From Picocystis sp. L7 (Eukaryota > Chlorophyta > Picocystophyceae > Picocystales > Picocystaceae), in contig QXJR01000013.1 of assembly GCA_020975725.1 (NCBI GenBank), forward strand, positions 248,001-312,000: a stretch of 64,000 nucleotides of DNA, written 5' to 3'. Made by a program: the position numbers and the translations under genes. Of the stretch, positions 41,867 to 52,190 are shown piece by piece (the stretch's first letter is position 1; every line of letters begins with the position of its first letter). The notes under the pieces were generated by a model that was not told where the DNA came from, made no database searches, and was given only the letters and a program-made list of their open reading frames with translations.

Positions 41867-43579
41867 CTAGACCGCGTCCACGTGGGACACGGATGCCGAA
41901 CCGGCCTTGGCGAGATTCGCCGCGCGGTTGGAACCGTAGTCACGAGCGTTGGACTGCTTCGCCAAACGAGTGCCAAACTGGATGGCGCGTTTGGTGCGCC
42001 TGGAGCACGCCTCCAGGCCCAAATGATGCGCACATGCGCGTAGGAGGCGCTTGTCGCCCACGCCTGGAGGCTGGCGAAGGTCGGCCACCATCCACAGCGG
42101 CGTGTCCAGGAGCTGTCCCACCACGCACTCGTCCAGGTACGGATGTCGAGCTTCCTTGCCGCGATCGGACAGCACGCGATCGTCCCGTCCCAAGTTGCGT
42201 TTCCATAAACGTGCCATGTCCAGGCGAAGCTCTTGTTCCAAACCAGACCAACCGCCGTTCCGAAAGCGGGTCCGGTGCCTCCCGTAACCCGCGCATTGCT
42301 CGTCGATGCCATGGCCCACCAACATGACACGCGCCAGGGAGCAGTGGTTCCCTTCACTGAACGTCAATCGGCCACCCTTCCCTGTGCAAACACGTCCGTA
42401 ACCGCCTGCAGCGATCCACAGGGCTGCACCAATGTTCAAATCCATGTGCGTGTTGGAAGGGGCCAAGAGTTGCATCAACCTCGTTCTGCTTCTGTCTACT
42501 TGGGACAGGGAGCTGTTGACTTCGAACAGCCTCCACTCCCGTGTTGGAGCTACACTCATTAGCTCTTCCAGTGCGTCGTGTGCGGACAACCTGTCTGGAG
42601 ACTTCCCATCTGCAAAACAAACATTTAGCAAGTCGATCGGTGAATGTGGTGCAATCGCCTCGTGTGCAAGGAGTGCGAGAAGTGCCGAGTCTACGCCCCC
42701 ACTGAACATTACTGCAACCAATGCCGGAGGCAGGGCGCCCTCGCTCACCGGTTTATCCAACTGGCACTGTGTAGGCCGCACGTGGGACACGCGTTGCCTC
42801 ACCGCTCCTCTCAGTTTCTGGAGAAGAGCATCCATGAAGGGCCGCACATCTTTGTCTTCTTCGCCCACACCTGGCAAGGGATTGGTGCCTGCAGAATCTA
42901 TCCGTACCCACTTTTCAAGTCTCTCCAGCTCTGCGGAGACCCATGGAAATCGGACCAGTGGGTCTACACAAAAGTCCTGAGTGTGGCGGGTACGAACGTT
43001 CAAGTTGTATATGCCAGTAGGCAATTCTTCCCAGAAGGCCTCGGCCGAGGGTGCTGGAGCGCAATGTTCATCCCCCTTCCTTGGCATCACAGAGGTCAAG
43101 ATTAACCTCGGGTCCTTTTCGTCTGGGCGGTGGATCAAGAGGCTTCTTCTACCCAGAACATCCCTGGCAATCCACACGATGCTGTTTCCCTTGTTCCAAT
43201 ACACCAGGGACCACGGACCTCTCAATCTGGACAGCACTTGGGGGACCTGATCCGATTCGGTCCTCTCCAGCTCCTGGAGCAGACGCCGGGCATCGTTCTC
43301 GTCCGGTTTGACGTCTATCCCACCGAACAATTGTCCATTGAAGGCCAGCAGGCTTCCTGTTTCGCTCTCCAGCGGCACAGCCACGCTGTCTTTCCCTCGG
43401 AGCTGCAGCAGTGTGGCCCAGAAGCACAACTCGTGTCCGTCGGCGTGTCGCCTCACTACACCTTGAGCGTCCGGACCCCTTGCTTCCAGTACGTCCCTCA
43501 TCGCCTCCATGTCCTCGTCGGTGAACGCATTTTGTTCGTCCCATCTTTGCTTCGAAAGCGCGAACAAGATGCCGCACAT
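41867..43579 (-). CDS. ASNSD1: Asparagine synthetase domain-containing protein 1
   Basis: 570 residues, intronless, ATG at 43579 giving MCGILFALS with Cys2 as the amidotransferase nucleophile. The glutaminase half has LEARGPDAQGV and SLLAFNGQLFGG; the synthetase half has the PPi loop MFSGGVDSALLALL (about residue 290) and SSLSQVDRSRTRLMQLLAPS, NTHMDLNIGAALW, GHGIDEQCAGYGRHR and EARHPYLDECVV. This matches ASNSD1, a conserved paralogue of asparagine synthetase whose function is not established, rather than plant ASN1-3. Confidence 0.93.
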   Translation of the reverse strand: MCGILFALSKQRWDEQNAFTDEDMEAMRDVLEARGPDAQGVVRRHADGHELCFWATLLQLRGKDSVAVPLESETGSLLAFNGQLFGGIDVKPDENDARRLLQELERTESDQVPQVLSRLRGPWSLVYWNKGNSIVWIARDVLGRRSLLIHRPDEKDPRLILTSVMPRKGDEHCAPAPSAEAFWEELPTGIYNLNVRTRHTQDFCVDPLVRFPWVSAELERLEKWVRIDSAGTNPLPGVGEEDKDVRPFMDALLQKLRGAVRQRVSHVRPTQCQLDKPVSEGALPPALVAVMFSGGVDSALLALLAHEAIAPHSPIDLLNVCFADGKSPDRLSAHDALEELMSVAPTREWRLFEVNSSLSQVDRSRTRLMQLLAPSNTHMDLNIGAALWIAAGGYGRVCTGKGGRLTFSEGNHCSLARVMLVGHGIDEQCAGYGRHRTRFRNGGWSGLEQELRLDMARLWKRNLGRDDRVLSDRGKEARHPYLDECVVGQLLDTPLWMVADLRQPPGVGDKRLLRACAHHLGLEACSRRTKRAIQFGTRLAKQSNARDYGSNRAANLAKAGSASVSHVDAV

Positions 43580-43714
43580 GACATCGAACCGACGCCTTTC
43601 CGCCGCCACCTTCCTTTCGATTGGAAGTCGATCTCCGGATCAGACCCGAAGGATAGGCCTTCGATAGAAGGGACGAACCGAAGGAGAAAGGAGGAAGGCG
43701 CAAGAGAGGGGGAG

Positions 43715-43728
43715 GGGGAGTTTCTTCT
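43715..43728 (-). promoter_or_regulatory. 14-mer GAGAAGAAACTCCC, copy 3
   Basis: Exact copy, minus strand, 136 bp upstream of the ASNSD1 start and oriented with that gene. Confidence 0.7.
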
Positions 43729-44069
43729 CGTCGGTTCGACGGACGGGAGGGCGAGGTTTCCTAGTGGAAGAGCTGGACACCGAGGTGAGGTAATGGGCGA
43801 TTTCATGGTACGCGAGGGAGGAATTCAAGCATGAACGTACGTACCAGAGTACGCGTCGGACGCCGTACGTTCGCGGTTGGGCCGTTTTTCGGCTCGAACC
43901 GAAAGGATAAATCTCGCTCTCATGGTATGACAATCGCTCACGACCCAAATGCACACGATACGATTCCCTTTCATCTTCGTTCTTCGTCCATCCTGATTAG
44001 ATGTGGGGTCATAGATCTTCCCTTCCATCCTTCTGCAATCGCTCCTACCGCTTCATTCCCCACTCCCTC

Positions 44070-44532
44070 TCTTGGTTTTGCTCCATCTTTCGTGTGCTTG
44101 CTTCCATGGGCTGTTTTGCCTTTCCTCCCATCCTCTCTTGGTTTTGCTCCATCTTTCGTGTGCTTGCTTCCATGGGCTGTTTTGCCTTTCCTCCCATCCT
44201 CTCTTGGTTTTGCTCCATCTTTCGTGTGCTTGCTTCCATGGGCTGTTTTGCCTTTCCTCCCATCCTCTCTTGGTTTTGCTCCATCTTTCGTGTGCTTGCT
44301 TCCATGGGCTGTTTTGCCTTTCCTCCCATCCTCTCTTGGTTTTGCTCCATCTTTCGTGTGCTTGCTTCCATGGGCTGTTTTGCCTTTCCTCCCATCCTCT
44401 CTTGGTTTTGCTCCATCTTTCGTGTGCTTGCTTCCATGGGCTGTTTTGCCTTTCATCCCATCCTCTCTTGGTTTTGCTCCATCTTTCGTGTGCTTGCTTC
44501 CATGGGCTGTTTTGCCTTTCCTCCCATCCTTC
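44070..44532. repeat. 66-bp minisatellite, seven copies
   Basis: Unit CTCTTGGTTTTGCTCCATCT... of 66 bp repeated about seven times with almost no divergence (one copy has CATCCC for CTCCC). Since 66 is divisible by three, several frames remain open, for example LLVLLHLSCACFHGLFCLSS on the plus strand and KTAHGSKHTKDGAKPREDGR on the minus strand. Confidence 0.95.
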
Positions 44533-44625
44533 CTCGGCCACCTCTAGTGTGCACAACGCCCACCCCCCACCTCGATTCGCCCATCCCTCGACTCTCCCTG
44601 GCCTGTCCCATCCGTCCCCGTGATC

Positions 44626-44639
44626 GAGAAGAAACTCCC
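44626..44639 (+). promoter_or_regulatory. 14-mer GAGAAGAAACTCCC, copy 4
   Basis: Exact copy, plus strand, 60 bp upstream of the proposed FtsH start and oriented with that gene. Confidence 0.7.
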
Positions 44640-44698
44640 TGAGAGGGTTTGACAGGAGACGTGTGGGCGACGGTGCCGACGTGGCGCACCATTCGACG

Positions 44699-46695
44699 AT
44701 GCGCGCCGCACGTGCAGGCGAGGTGAGGAGGCGAAGCCGGGGAGAAGAGAGGGAGCAGAAGCGGCAGAATGGACGCCAGAAGGCGTGGACGGAGGGGGAA
44801 GGGAGGAGGCTGACCGAGGCACGTCTCGAACCTTCGTGAAACCACAGCGTGTGGCCAGGACCGCGAGGAGACACGTGCGCGGATGGTTCGGCGCATCGGA
44901 AACGCAGCTGCCAGCAGATCCATCCAGGCAAGTGGAGTACCTGCAGACACTCAACCGCAGGGACCCGCTCGCGGTGATACGACTGTACGAAAGCGGACGT
45001 GTTCAGACCAGCGAGGCTGCACTCGCCGAGTACGTCAAAGCGCTCGTTCAAAGCAATCGACTCGACGATCATGCACTCCTCAGGACGCTGCAGATCGGAT
45101 CCACCGTGGCCGCATCGCGCGGGCAAGGAGAAATGACCTCTCCTTCCAGGGGGTTCGCAGCAGAAGGGAACCTCGGAAGCTCACAAAACCCCGTCCACAT
45201 GGTTCAAGGAGACCCAAGCTTCAAATCCCAGATGTGGAGGACAGTGAGGACATTGGGGACTGCATTCCTGGTGCTCTCTGGTATCGGTGCCATCATGGAA
45301 GATCGCGGGATCTCCCGTGGACTGCTTGGAAACCAACAAGTCAAGCCGGTGGTGGAGACCACCACCAGGTTCAGCGACGTCAAGGGCGTGGATGAAGCCA
45401 AAGCAGAACTGGAAGAAATTGTCCAGTATCTGAAGGACCCCAGCAGATTCACGCGGCTAGGAGGGAAACTTCCAAAAGGTGTTCTACTCGTGGGCCCCCC
45501 AGGAACGGGAAAGACCATGCTTGCTAGAGCCATCGCTGGAGAAGCAGGCGTACCCTTCTTCTACTGCAGTGGCTCGGAGTTTGAAGAAATGTTTGTTGGT
45601 GTTGGTGCAAGGAGAGTACGAGATCTTTTCGGGGCGGCCAAGCAGCAGTCTCCGTGCATCGTATTCATTGACGAAATTGATGCCATTGGCGGGTCGAGGT
45701 CGCCCAAGGATCAGCAGTACATGAAGATGACACTCAACCAGCTACTGGTGGAACTTGATGGCTTCAAGGCCAACCAAGGCATCATTGTAATAGCGGCCAC
45801 AAACTTTCCAGAGTCTCTCGATAAGGCGCTGGTCAGGCCTGGCAGATTTGACAGGCACGTGGTAGTCCCCAACCCAGACGTGGAGGGGAGGAAGCAAATC
45901 CTGCAGTCCCATTTCCGTGGGGTTAAGAAGGCACCAGACGTCGATCTAGAAGTCATTGCGAGGGGAACGCCAGGCTTCAGCGGGGCAGACCTATCGAATC
46001 TAGTGAATGTTGCGGCTTTGCGGGCTGCCACCCTGAAACTAGCTGCGGTCAACATGGAAAGCTTAGAGTATGCGAAAGATCGCATTATGATGGGAACGGA
46101 AAGAAAAAGTGCAGTAATATCAGAGGAGAACCGCAGGCTCACAGCTTATCATGAAGGTGGACATGCCCTTGTTGCACTTCATACAGAGGGGGCGCACCCG
46201 GTGCATAAGGCCACCATTGTTCCCAGGGGTGTTTCCCTCGGTATGGTGATGCAGCTGCCAGAGAAAGACGAGACTAGTATATCCAAACAACAGCTGTTGG
46301 CAAAACTCGACGTGTGCATGGGTGGAAGGGTGGCAGAGGAAATGATATTTGGAGACAAGAATGTGACCACAGGTGCAAGCTCTGACCTCCAGCAGGCAAC
46401 CAGGCTGGCCAGGGCAATGGTCACCAAATACGGTTTCTCACCTGCACTGGGACTTGCAGCGCAAGATTACGAGGACGATGGAAAAAGCATGAGCTCAGAG
46501 ACCCGCGTGCTTGTTGAGAACGAAGTGAAAGGATTGTTGGACGGTGCATATGCTAGAGCAAAAGCCATCCTCCAGGGAAACGAGAAAGAGTTGCATGTGC
46601 TTGCCAAGTCTTTGCTGGAGAAAGAGACTCTCACAGGCAAGCAGATCCGTGAGTTGCTCGTGTCGGCGAGGGGTAAGACCAAAGGTGCCATGTGA
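44699..46695 (+). CDS. Mitochondrial AAA metalloprotease FtsH (i-AAA/FTSH4-like)
   Basis: Exon 1 44699-44722, intron 44723-44847 (125 nt, GAG|GTGAGG..CACAG), exon 2 44848-46695; 623 residues. The join gives an arginine-rich mitochondrial presequence, [20 protein letters not shown]. One transmembrane segment ([14 protein letters not shown]), then AAA ATPase with Walker A GPPGTGKT (about 223) and Walker [14 protein letters not shown] (about 283), arginine-finger region [20 protein letters not shown], and the zinc protease motif HEGGH (about 443). One membrane span with a YME1/FTSH4 layout suggests the intermembrane-space-facing i-AAA enzyme for quality control. Without the intron no in-frame ATG precedes residue 117 of the exon 2 frame. 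Confidence 0.9.
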
Positions 46696-47840
46696 CCCCA
46701 TGTCTACCCAGAGCACAACACTTTGAAATAAAGCGATGTATGATAGCAATGCTAAGTTGCTGGAACGAGGTGCTCCTCAGCACTTGTTACTCTATGGCGT
46801 TCGACTACTGGAACGGATCCAGGCCTCGTCCGCTACGCACGACATCCGTTCGTTCGTCCTACGCCTGGCTGTGCATGCAGGACGACGGGAGGATTCCTCT
46901 GTGCTATTCCAGCCCTCGTCCGGCACAGGACGAGGTGAAGCACGTGCAAGAGATCCGTCACCGCTCCTCCAACTTCTTCGCACGAGACTCCCGCCAAATT
47001 GCACGTGTCATCTGCTCCTGGCCCCAGGTTCGAAGGACGTCCCTGCGTCCGCCACGTGTCGTACGCTCAGGGCCGAAGTGGACGAAACCTTCCCGAGGGA
47101 GCCACACCAACGGTGGGGGATCCGAACCGACGACCCTCGTACCATCGATATCTTTTCCATTGAGATCTCGATGGAACAGAACTCCTATCGATACCTCCGG
47201 GAGAACCGGGGGCGACCCGGGGCGAACCCTGGTTCAGAACCGGGCGGGTTCAGGTTCAGAACCGGGCCGTTTCGGGTTCGGACCCTTCCACGTACGGTCT
47301 TCCCTCGGAACAGACCGTGGTGACGTTTCGGAGGTCTTCCACCACCTAGCTACAGACGTCCCTTTGGTGATGTTCACAGGGGGTTAATGCCGAGGACCCC
47401 CCCTCATCCGCCCCATCACCAGCCATTCAGCAAAAGTTAAGTACGAGGAGTGCAGGGCACAGCACCGAGGGGCGAACAAGGGCGCCTGGAAGGCATCTCA
47501 ATCTCTCCCCTTGGAGCAGTTCATCCACCGGTCCCGAAGGTGTTTTCAGACAGGTATCCCGAGACCAACGAGGCCACCCGATTTGTGATGAGGGTGGTTG
47601 CTTGGTGACGGAAACTCCATATATAGCAAGGATGGGCATTCAGATGAAACACAAGTGCCTGGTCCCCGCCAAGCGTGCACCTGGACTTGCGCGCAGGGGA
47701 GGCAACGGCACCTTTCCCCTCCACACCAGCTGCTTGGCCATCGTTGACCATTGCAAGGAATCAAGGAGAGAATTGCAAGCTTGAATCAATCTGCCCAAAC
47801 TGTCCGGGAAGGTCTCACTGACAGGAAGCCCGGGTTCGAT
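46696..47840. promoter_or_regulatory. Intergenic/promoter region upstream of CotH-1
   Basis: 1.1 kb. Contains TATCGAT at 47186 and its relatives ATCGATATC (47153) and GATCTCGATGG, two exact copies of GGTTCAGAACCGGGC (47231 and 47253), and AGGGGGTTAATGCC. Minus-strand sequence at 46750-47010 has short coding-like pieces (MTRAIWRESRAKKLEER, then a GTGACG donor), but no convincing gene. Confidence 0.4.
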
Positions 47841-50800
47841 ATGACCATGTACGGGGCATGGATTGCTGCTGGTCTCGCATTGGCAGCGAATCTCCAAGTT
47901 GGGAGTACTGAGAATGCAACCAGGAGGATCGATTCGTCCAGGACCCCGGCAGGACCAGGGGGCGAAACTCCTTCTGGTGACTGCAACTTCCCGCTCCAAT
48001 TTGATGGGCAAACGTACAACGACTGCGTTGTCTTTGACGATGAAGAATGGTGCAGGAATGAAGCAGGCTTCTGGGGCATCTGTGCTCCAGTTGAATACGA
48101 GCTCCCGCCGGAGGACGAGCAACCACAGGGTCCAATCTCTATCAACGAAGTCCTGCCCGCGAGCGGTGAGGATGCTTTCATTGAGATAATGAACATCGGA
48201 GAAAACGAAGTGGACCTGTCAGGATGGAGGATCACCAATCAAAACACTGGACCGGGTGAAGGCCTTGTCATTGGAAGCCCTGCTGGAGGGCCTGCATGCC
48301 TCGATTCGTCATATACAAGCTTGGCTCCTGGGGCAAGGATGGTGATGAGGAAGGGAGAAGATTGCTCGTTCAATTTCTATCTGAACAGAAATGGAGCAGT
48401 GCATATTTTTAGGGCTAATGGTAACGAGGTGGATATGCACGAGTGGACAGAAGATGATGTGGAGGATGGATTGGCTTTGGCTAGGCTGCCTGATGGTCTT
48501 GGTTACTTCTATGCAAGGGCGCCCACACCTGGGGCGGCCAATGATCTGAGCACTGCCATTGGGACCGATCCCGACTTGGATTTGAGCGACTGCTGCGGCA
48601 AGTTCTTAGACTCTCCCAACGAGTGCGACTGTGCTGCATACGGTGTGCGGATTAATGAGTTCATGGCATCGAATTCTGAAAGTCTACGAGATGAGGATGG
48701 AGACTTCAGTGACTGGATTGAGATATTCTCCCCTGTCAACGTCGACATTTCTGGATGGGCCCTGACCGATAGAGTGGATGATCCATTCATGTGGGTTTTC
48801 CCTGAAGGCAGTACAATCAGGAGAAACGGTTATCTGGTCCTCTTTGCAAGCAACAAGGATCGCACTACTGTTGGACGTCCCATGCACACTAATTTTGCAT
48901 TGAGGAAAGCTGGGGAATATTTTGCATTGATTCGCCCTGATGGAACGGTGGCCACAGAATTCAGCCCCATGTTCCCTATGCAGTACCGAGACGTATCTTT
49001 TGGACTGCCTGAAGATTCTGAGAATATGGGATACTTGCGAGCAATCACCCCCGGAGGAGTGAATTCCGAGGAAAGGAGAGATTTTGGGCCCAGCATCTGG
49101 GACATGACCCGAAACCCTCAGCAGCCTTTCGAAGAAGCATCCATTACAGTAGAAGCTACAATACGTCCACTTGATGGGACTCAGATCAGTGACGTTTTCT
49201 TGCACTATCGCCTTGATTTTGGTCCTGAGAAAAGGGTAAGAATGACAGATGCGTCAGAGGAGCCAACAGTCAGTGCCAGCAGTGAAGAAGATTCGGACAG
49301 AATGAATGACCTTGGTCCATCTGACAGGTTGTACACCGGCACCATCAGAGAACCGACCCAAAGGAACCAGATGATCCGCTGGTATGTAACAGCAGTAGAT
49401 GGTAGAAATGGTACTTCACGCTACCCTACCTTTGAAAGAGAGGACGAAGAGGAATACTATGGCACAGTAGTTCAAGACCCTTCTCTAGACAATTCCATTC
49501 CGAGTTTGGACATGTTCGTGGAGGATGAAGATGCGGCTGCAACGCAAGAAGGCACATATGGTTCTGTTTTGTATGATGGCAAGTTCTATGATCGTGTCTT
49601 CATCAATCGACGTGGACAGACATCTTTGCTGTGGCCCAAGCCCAAACTGAAGCTAGACTTCAATGGACGCATCTTTGACTGGATGGATGGTGAAGAAAAG
49701 GTTGGGAGTATCAACTTAGAATCCCACTATTTGGAACCAGGCACCAACACATACATGCGCCCCAACGTTGGTTCTGCATACTTTCAAGATGTCGGTGTCC
49801 CGGCTCCAGTGATATTCCATGTGAGCTTGCGCCAGAATGGTGATTTCCACGGCTTGTTTTCCTTGGGTGAGCGCATCAACGAACCCTTCTTTGACCGGGT
49901 GGGACTGAGTTACAAGGATGGCAACATGTACAAGGCAGAGCACACAAGCTTTGCCAATTTGCGTCCACTGGACGAAATCCCACACCACCTGAGATACGCT
50001 TTCAAGAAAGAAAACAACAGGGAAGAAGATGACTGGACTGATCTCTATGAGCTGACTGATGGCTTGAGTGGGGATGAAACTCCTGAATTCTTGTATGATC
50101 ACTTGAACATTCCGGCTATTCTCAATGAGATGGCAGCCCAGACATTGATCTTGAACCATGACCGATGCTCCAAGAACTATTTCCTGTATCACGACTTCGA
50201 AACGCAGGAATGGCAGCGGCTCCCATGGGACTTTGAACAATTGCTGGGCGTGGGTGTGCATTTGGGCGGAGATGAGTCTGATGCCAGTGTGACCTATGGT
50301 TACTGCCTTTTGAGTTGCGAGGCTTTCAACAGTCCCTTCTTCTGCGACCGCAACCATCCTCAAGACCCACCAGAATCGGTGCAGTTGCTGAATGACCCAA
50401 GCATCGGGGGCGCTGGAGGTGGTGTGGCCCCCAGTCCACCTGATGGTGCAGGCTCCTCCCCGTCAACACAGGAGCCACCACCGGCAGATGTTGACGGAGA
50501 GTCAAGTGAAGAGGAAGAGGAAGAGGAAGCCGAGACTGTCAGTGAACAGGAAGAAGAAGAGGAAGCTGAGACTGGCAATGCAGAGGAGGATGAGGAAGTA
50601 GATCCAGAGGACTGTCCAAGCGGTATATTGCGTTTCTTCCAGCCAGGATGTGCGCGCAGAAGGATGTCCAGACGACTATTGCAGGATCAATCGTCTGAAG
50701 AAGACTTTGATTACAATCCCGAGGATCACTGGAACCATTTGACAGATGCAATATTCTCTGTTCCGCAGCTGCGAAGGATGTATTTACGCCGCTTGCGTAC

Positions 50801-51401
50801 TTTGATGGACGACTATTTGGCACAGCCTTCTTGGATCGAGCAGAAAATCAGATCGATTCGAGATGATATCTACCAAATTGCTGACTTGGACTCAGCCATA
50901 TGGAATCCTTTGCATCCTTCGCACACAATTCGCACGGGAATGCAGCAAATGCTAGGACCAGGAGGAATTCTTCCAAGTCGCCGTGAACAACTGTATGACA
51001 CGTACGGTAGGCAGACCAACTGGACTGTGATCCCTCAGGAGCAACCTGAAGAAGTTGACCTATGCATTGCCCGTGTGGTGACCGATGGGCCGGAACCCCA
51101 GCGCTTCGTAGAAATCAAGAATCAAGAAAGCATCGCAGTGGACATCAGTGGATTCGAACTGGATGGGGATGTGGAATTCACCTTCAGACCGGGTACAGTG
51201 GTGGGTCCCCAAGCCAGCATCTTTGTCTCCCCCGATGTACTGGCCTTCCGCAATCGCCGCCAGAGTCCCAAGGGCAACGAGCGTCGCTTCGTGGTGGGAC
51301 CATTTGAGGGAAGTTTGTCGGAAGAGTTCAACTTGGAGCTCCATGACAAGGCAGACAATACCGTTGCTTCCACCGCGGATGGGCTGTGTGCAGACAACTG
51401 A
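47841..51401 (+). CDS. Secreted LTD-CotH kinase protein 1
   Basis: 1,186 residues, intronless, ATG at 47841. Signal peptide MTMYGAWIAAGLALAANLQV; FN2-like module 48-81 (CNFPLQFDGQTYNDC...WC...WGIC); two lamin-tail domains (about 99-210, ISINEVLPASGEDAFIEI; about 265-380, VRINEFMASNSESLRDEDGD); a beta-sandwich (EATIRPLDGTQISDVFLHYR); the CotH domain about 610-860 with MAAQTLILNHDRCSKNYFLY and RLPWDFE; an acidic Ser/Glu linker; a third lamin-tail domain. CotH enzymes are secretory-pathway or exported protein kinases; LTD-CotH strings are common in bacteria. The substrate is unknown. It is followed by a paralogue. Confidence 0.88.
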   Translation: MTMYGAWIAAGLALAANLQVGSTENATRRIDSSRTPAGPGGETPSGDCNFPLQFDGQTYNDCVVFDDEEWCRNEAGFWGICAPVEYELPPEDEQPQGPISINEVLPASGEDAFIEIMNIGENEVDLSGWRITNQNTGPGEGLVIGSPAGGPACLDSSYTSLAPGARMVMRKGEDCSFNFYLNRNGAVHIFRANGNEVDMHEWTEDDVEDGLALARLPDGLGYFYARAPTPGAANDLSTAIGTDPDLDLSDCCGKFLDSPNECDCAAYGVRINEFMASNSESLRDEDGDFSDWIEIFSPVNVDISGWALTDRVDDPFMWVFPEGSTIRRNGYLVLFASNKDRTTVGRPMHTNFALRKAGEYFALIRPDGTVATEFSPMFPMQYRDVSFGLPEDSENMGYLRAITPGGVNSEERRDFGPSIWDMTRNPQQPFEEASITVEATIRPLDGTQISDVFLHYRLDFGPEKRVRMTDASEEPTVSASSEEDSDRMNDLGPSDRLYTGTIREPTQRNQMIRWYVTAVDGRNGTSRYPTFEREDEEEYYGTVVQDPSLDNSIPSLDMFVEDEDAAATQEGTYGSVLYDGKFYDRVFINRRGQTSLLWPKPKLKLDFNGRIFDWMDGEEKVGSINLESHYLEPGTNTYMRPNVGSAYFQDVGVPAPVIFHVSLRQNGDFHGLFSLGERINEPFFDRVGLSYKDGNMYKAEHTSFANLRPLDEIPHHLRYAFKKENNREEDDWTDLYELTDGLSGDETPEFLYDHLNIPAILNEMAAQTLILNHDRCSKNYFLYHDFETQEWQRLPWDFEQLLGVGVHLGGDESDASVTYGYCLLSCEAFNSPFFCDRNHPQDPPESVQLLNDPSIGGAGGGVAPSPPDGAGSSPSTQEPPPADVDGESSEEEEEEEAETVSEQEEEEEAETGNAEEDEEVDPEDCPSGILRFFQPGCARRRMSRRLLQDQSSEEDFDYNPEDHWNHLTDAIFSVPQLRRMYLRRLRTLMDDYLAQPSWIEQKIRSIRDDIYQIADLDSAIWNPLHPSHTIRTGMQQMLGPGGILPSRREQLYDTYGRQTNWTVIPQEQPEEVDLCIARVVTDGPEPQRFVEIKNQESIAVDISGFELDGDVEFTFRPGTVVGPQASIFVSPDVLAFRNRRQSPKGNERRFVVGPFEGSLSEEFNLELHDKADNTVASTADGLCADN

Positions 51402-52190
51402 GCCGTTGCTTCCAACGCCTGCCAGGTGGCAACCCGTTCTTTTTCCTGAAAAATACATGTAAATCATTTTGAATGTTTCAAATGTTCTCTGGTCAGGTCA
51501 TTGAAACCGGCTTCGGATATTGCCGTTTAGCCCTCGGTACTGCAAGGAACGAAGAGGACGGCCCTCCGGAGGCTCTGTGCACCCCTCGACGTCCTCGGCG
51601 GTCTACGGTTCGGACGAGGTCGATCCTCAAGGATGTTTCCCGCTGGTGCAAATTCTCCGATGCCTGGCGAGGACCGCGTTCGGATATCTCTTCCATCCTC
51701 CTCGGCAATCCCTCCGCCTCCGCCATTCTGGCCCTCCCCCATTCGATCCGTCCTTTGCGCGTCTCAATCTCCCCTCCAGTCTCTCTCGCAATCCACACCA
51801 AGGGTTCGTTCTTCAGCCTACCCTACCCTTCGGGTTCCTCCCCAAGTATCGTCTGAATCTCTTCCCTTCTGCCGGACCTTTCCTCTCGATGGGGATCGAC
51901 TTTTAGCATCCCACTCCGCCTCTCCTCCCCTCGAACTCGCCCCGTCCGTCTCACTTCCCTCCTCCCCTTCCCTGCTTGCCTCTCCCGCTGCTCCTCGTTT
52001 CAGCCTCCCTCCTCCGTCTCCTTTTTGGCGTCTGAATTCCCGCCCCTCCCCCTGTGCCTCCCTCTCGTACCCCGCATCGTTCAGCTTCCCTCCACCCCCC
52101 AAGGTCCGAGGGATGTCCTCTGCCGTCGATCCGAGGGAGATCTCATGCAATTGCATAACTGGTGGAGGACCATCAAGCAGAAGCCCATAA
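51402..52190. promoter_or_regulatory. Intergenic region between the CotH genes
   Basis: 789 bp. Left part has GAGGACGGCCCTCCGGAGG and CGAGGTCGATCCTCAAGGATG inverted elements; right part (51900-52120) is a strongly pyrimidine-rich tract on the plus strand (CCTCCTCCCCTCGAACTCG-like). No gene seen. Confidence 0.45.

Larger units (their letters stand above)
43580..44698. promoter_or_regulatory. Divergent promoter region ASNSD1 / FtsH, with minisatellite
   Basis: 1.1 kb. Next to ASNSD1: CGAAGGATAGGCCTTCG (43646-43662), the 14-mer GAGAAGAAACTCCC on the minus strand (43715-43728), and GTACG elements at 43808, 43837-43856 and 43865. The middle is a 66-bp minisatellite. Next to FtsH: a second copy of the 14-mer on the plus strand (44626-44639). 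No gene is supported; long open frames here are a by-product of the repeat. Confidence 0.55.

Noticed and set aside
43831-44547. 238-codon ORF across the minisatellite (SLGFAPSFVCLLPWAVLPF repeats)
   Set aside because: The unit length is a multiple of three, so several frames are open; no conserved flank or domain, and it lies inside a divergent promoter.
46736-47323. 195-codon plus-strand ORF downstream of FtsH
   Set aside because: Starts 40 bp after the FtsH stop, has no recognisable motif and crosses several promoter-type palindromes.
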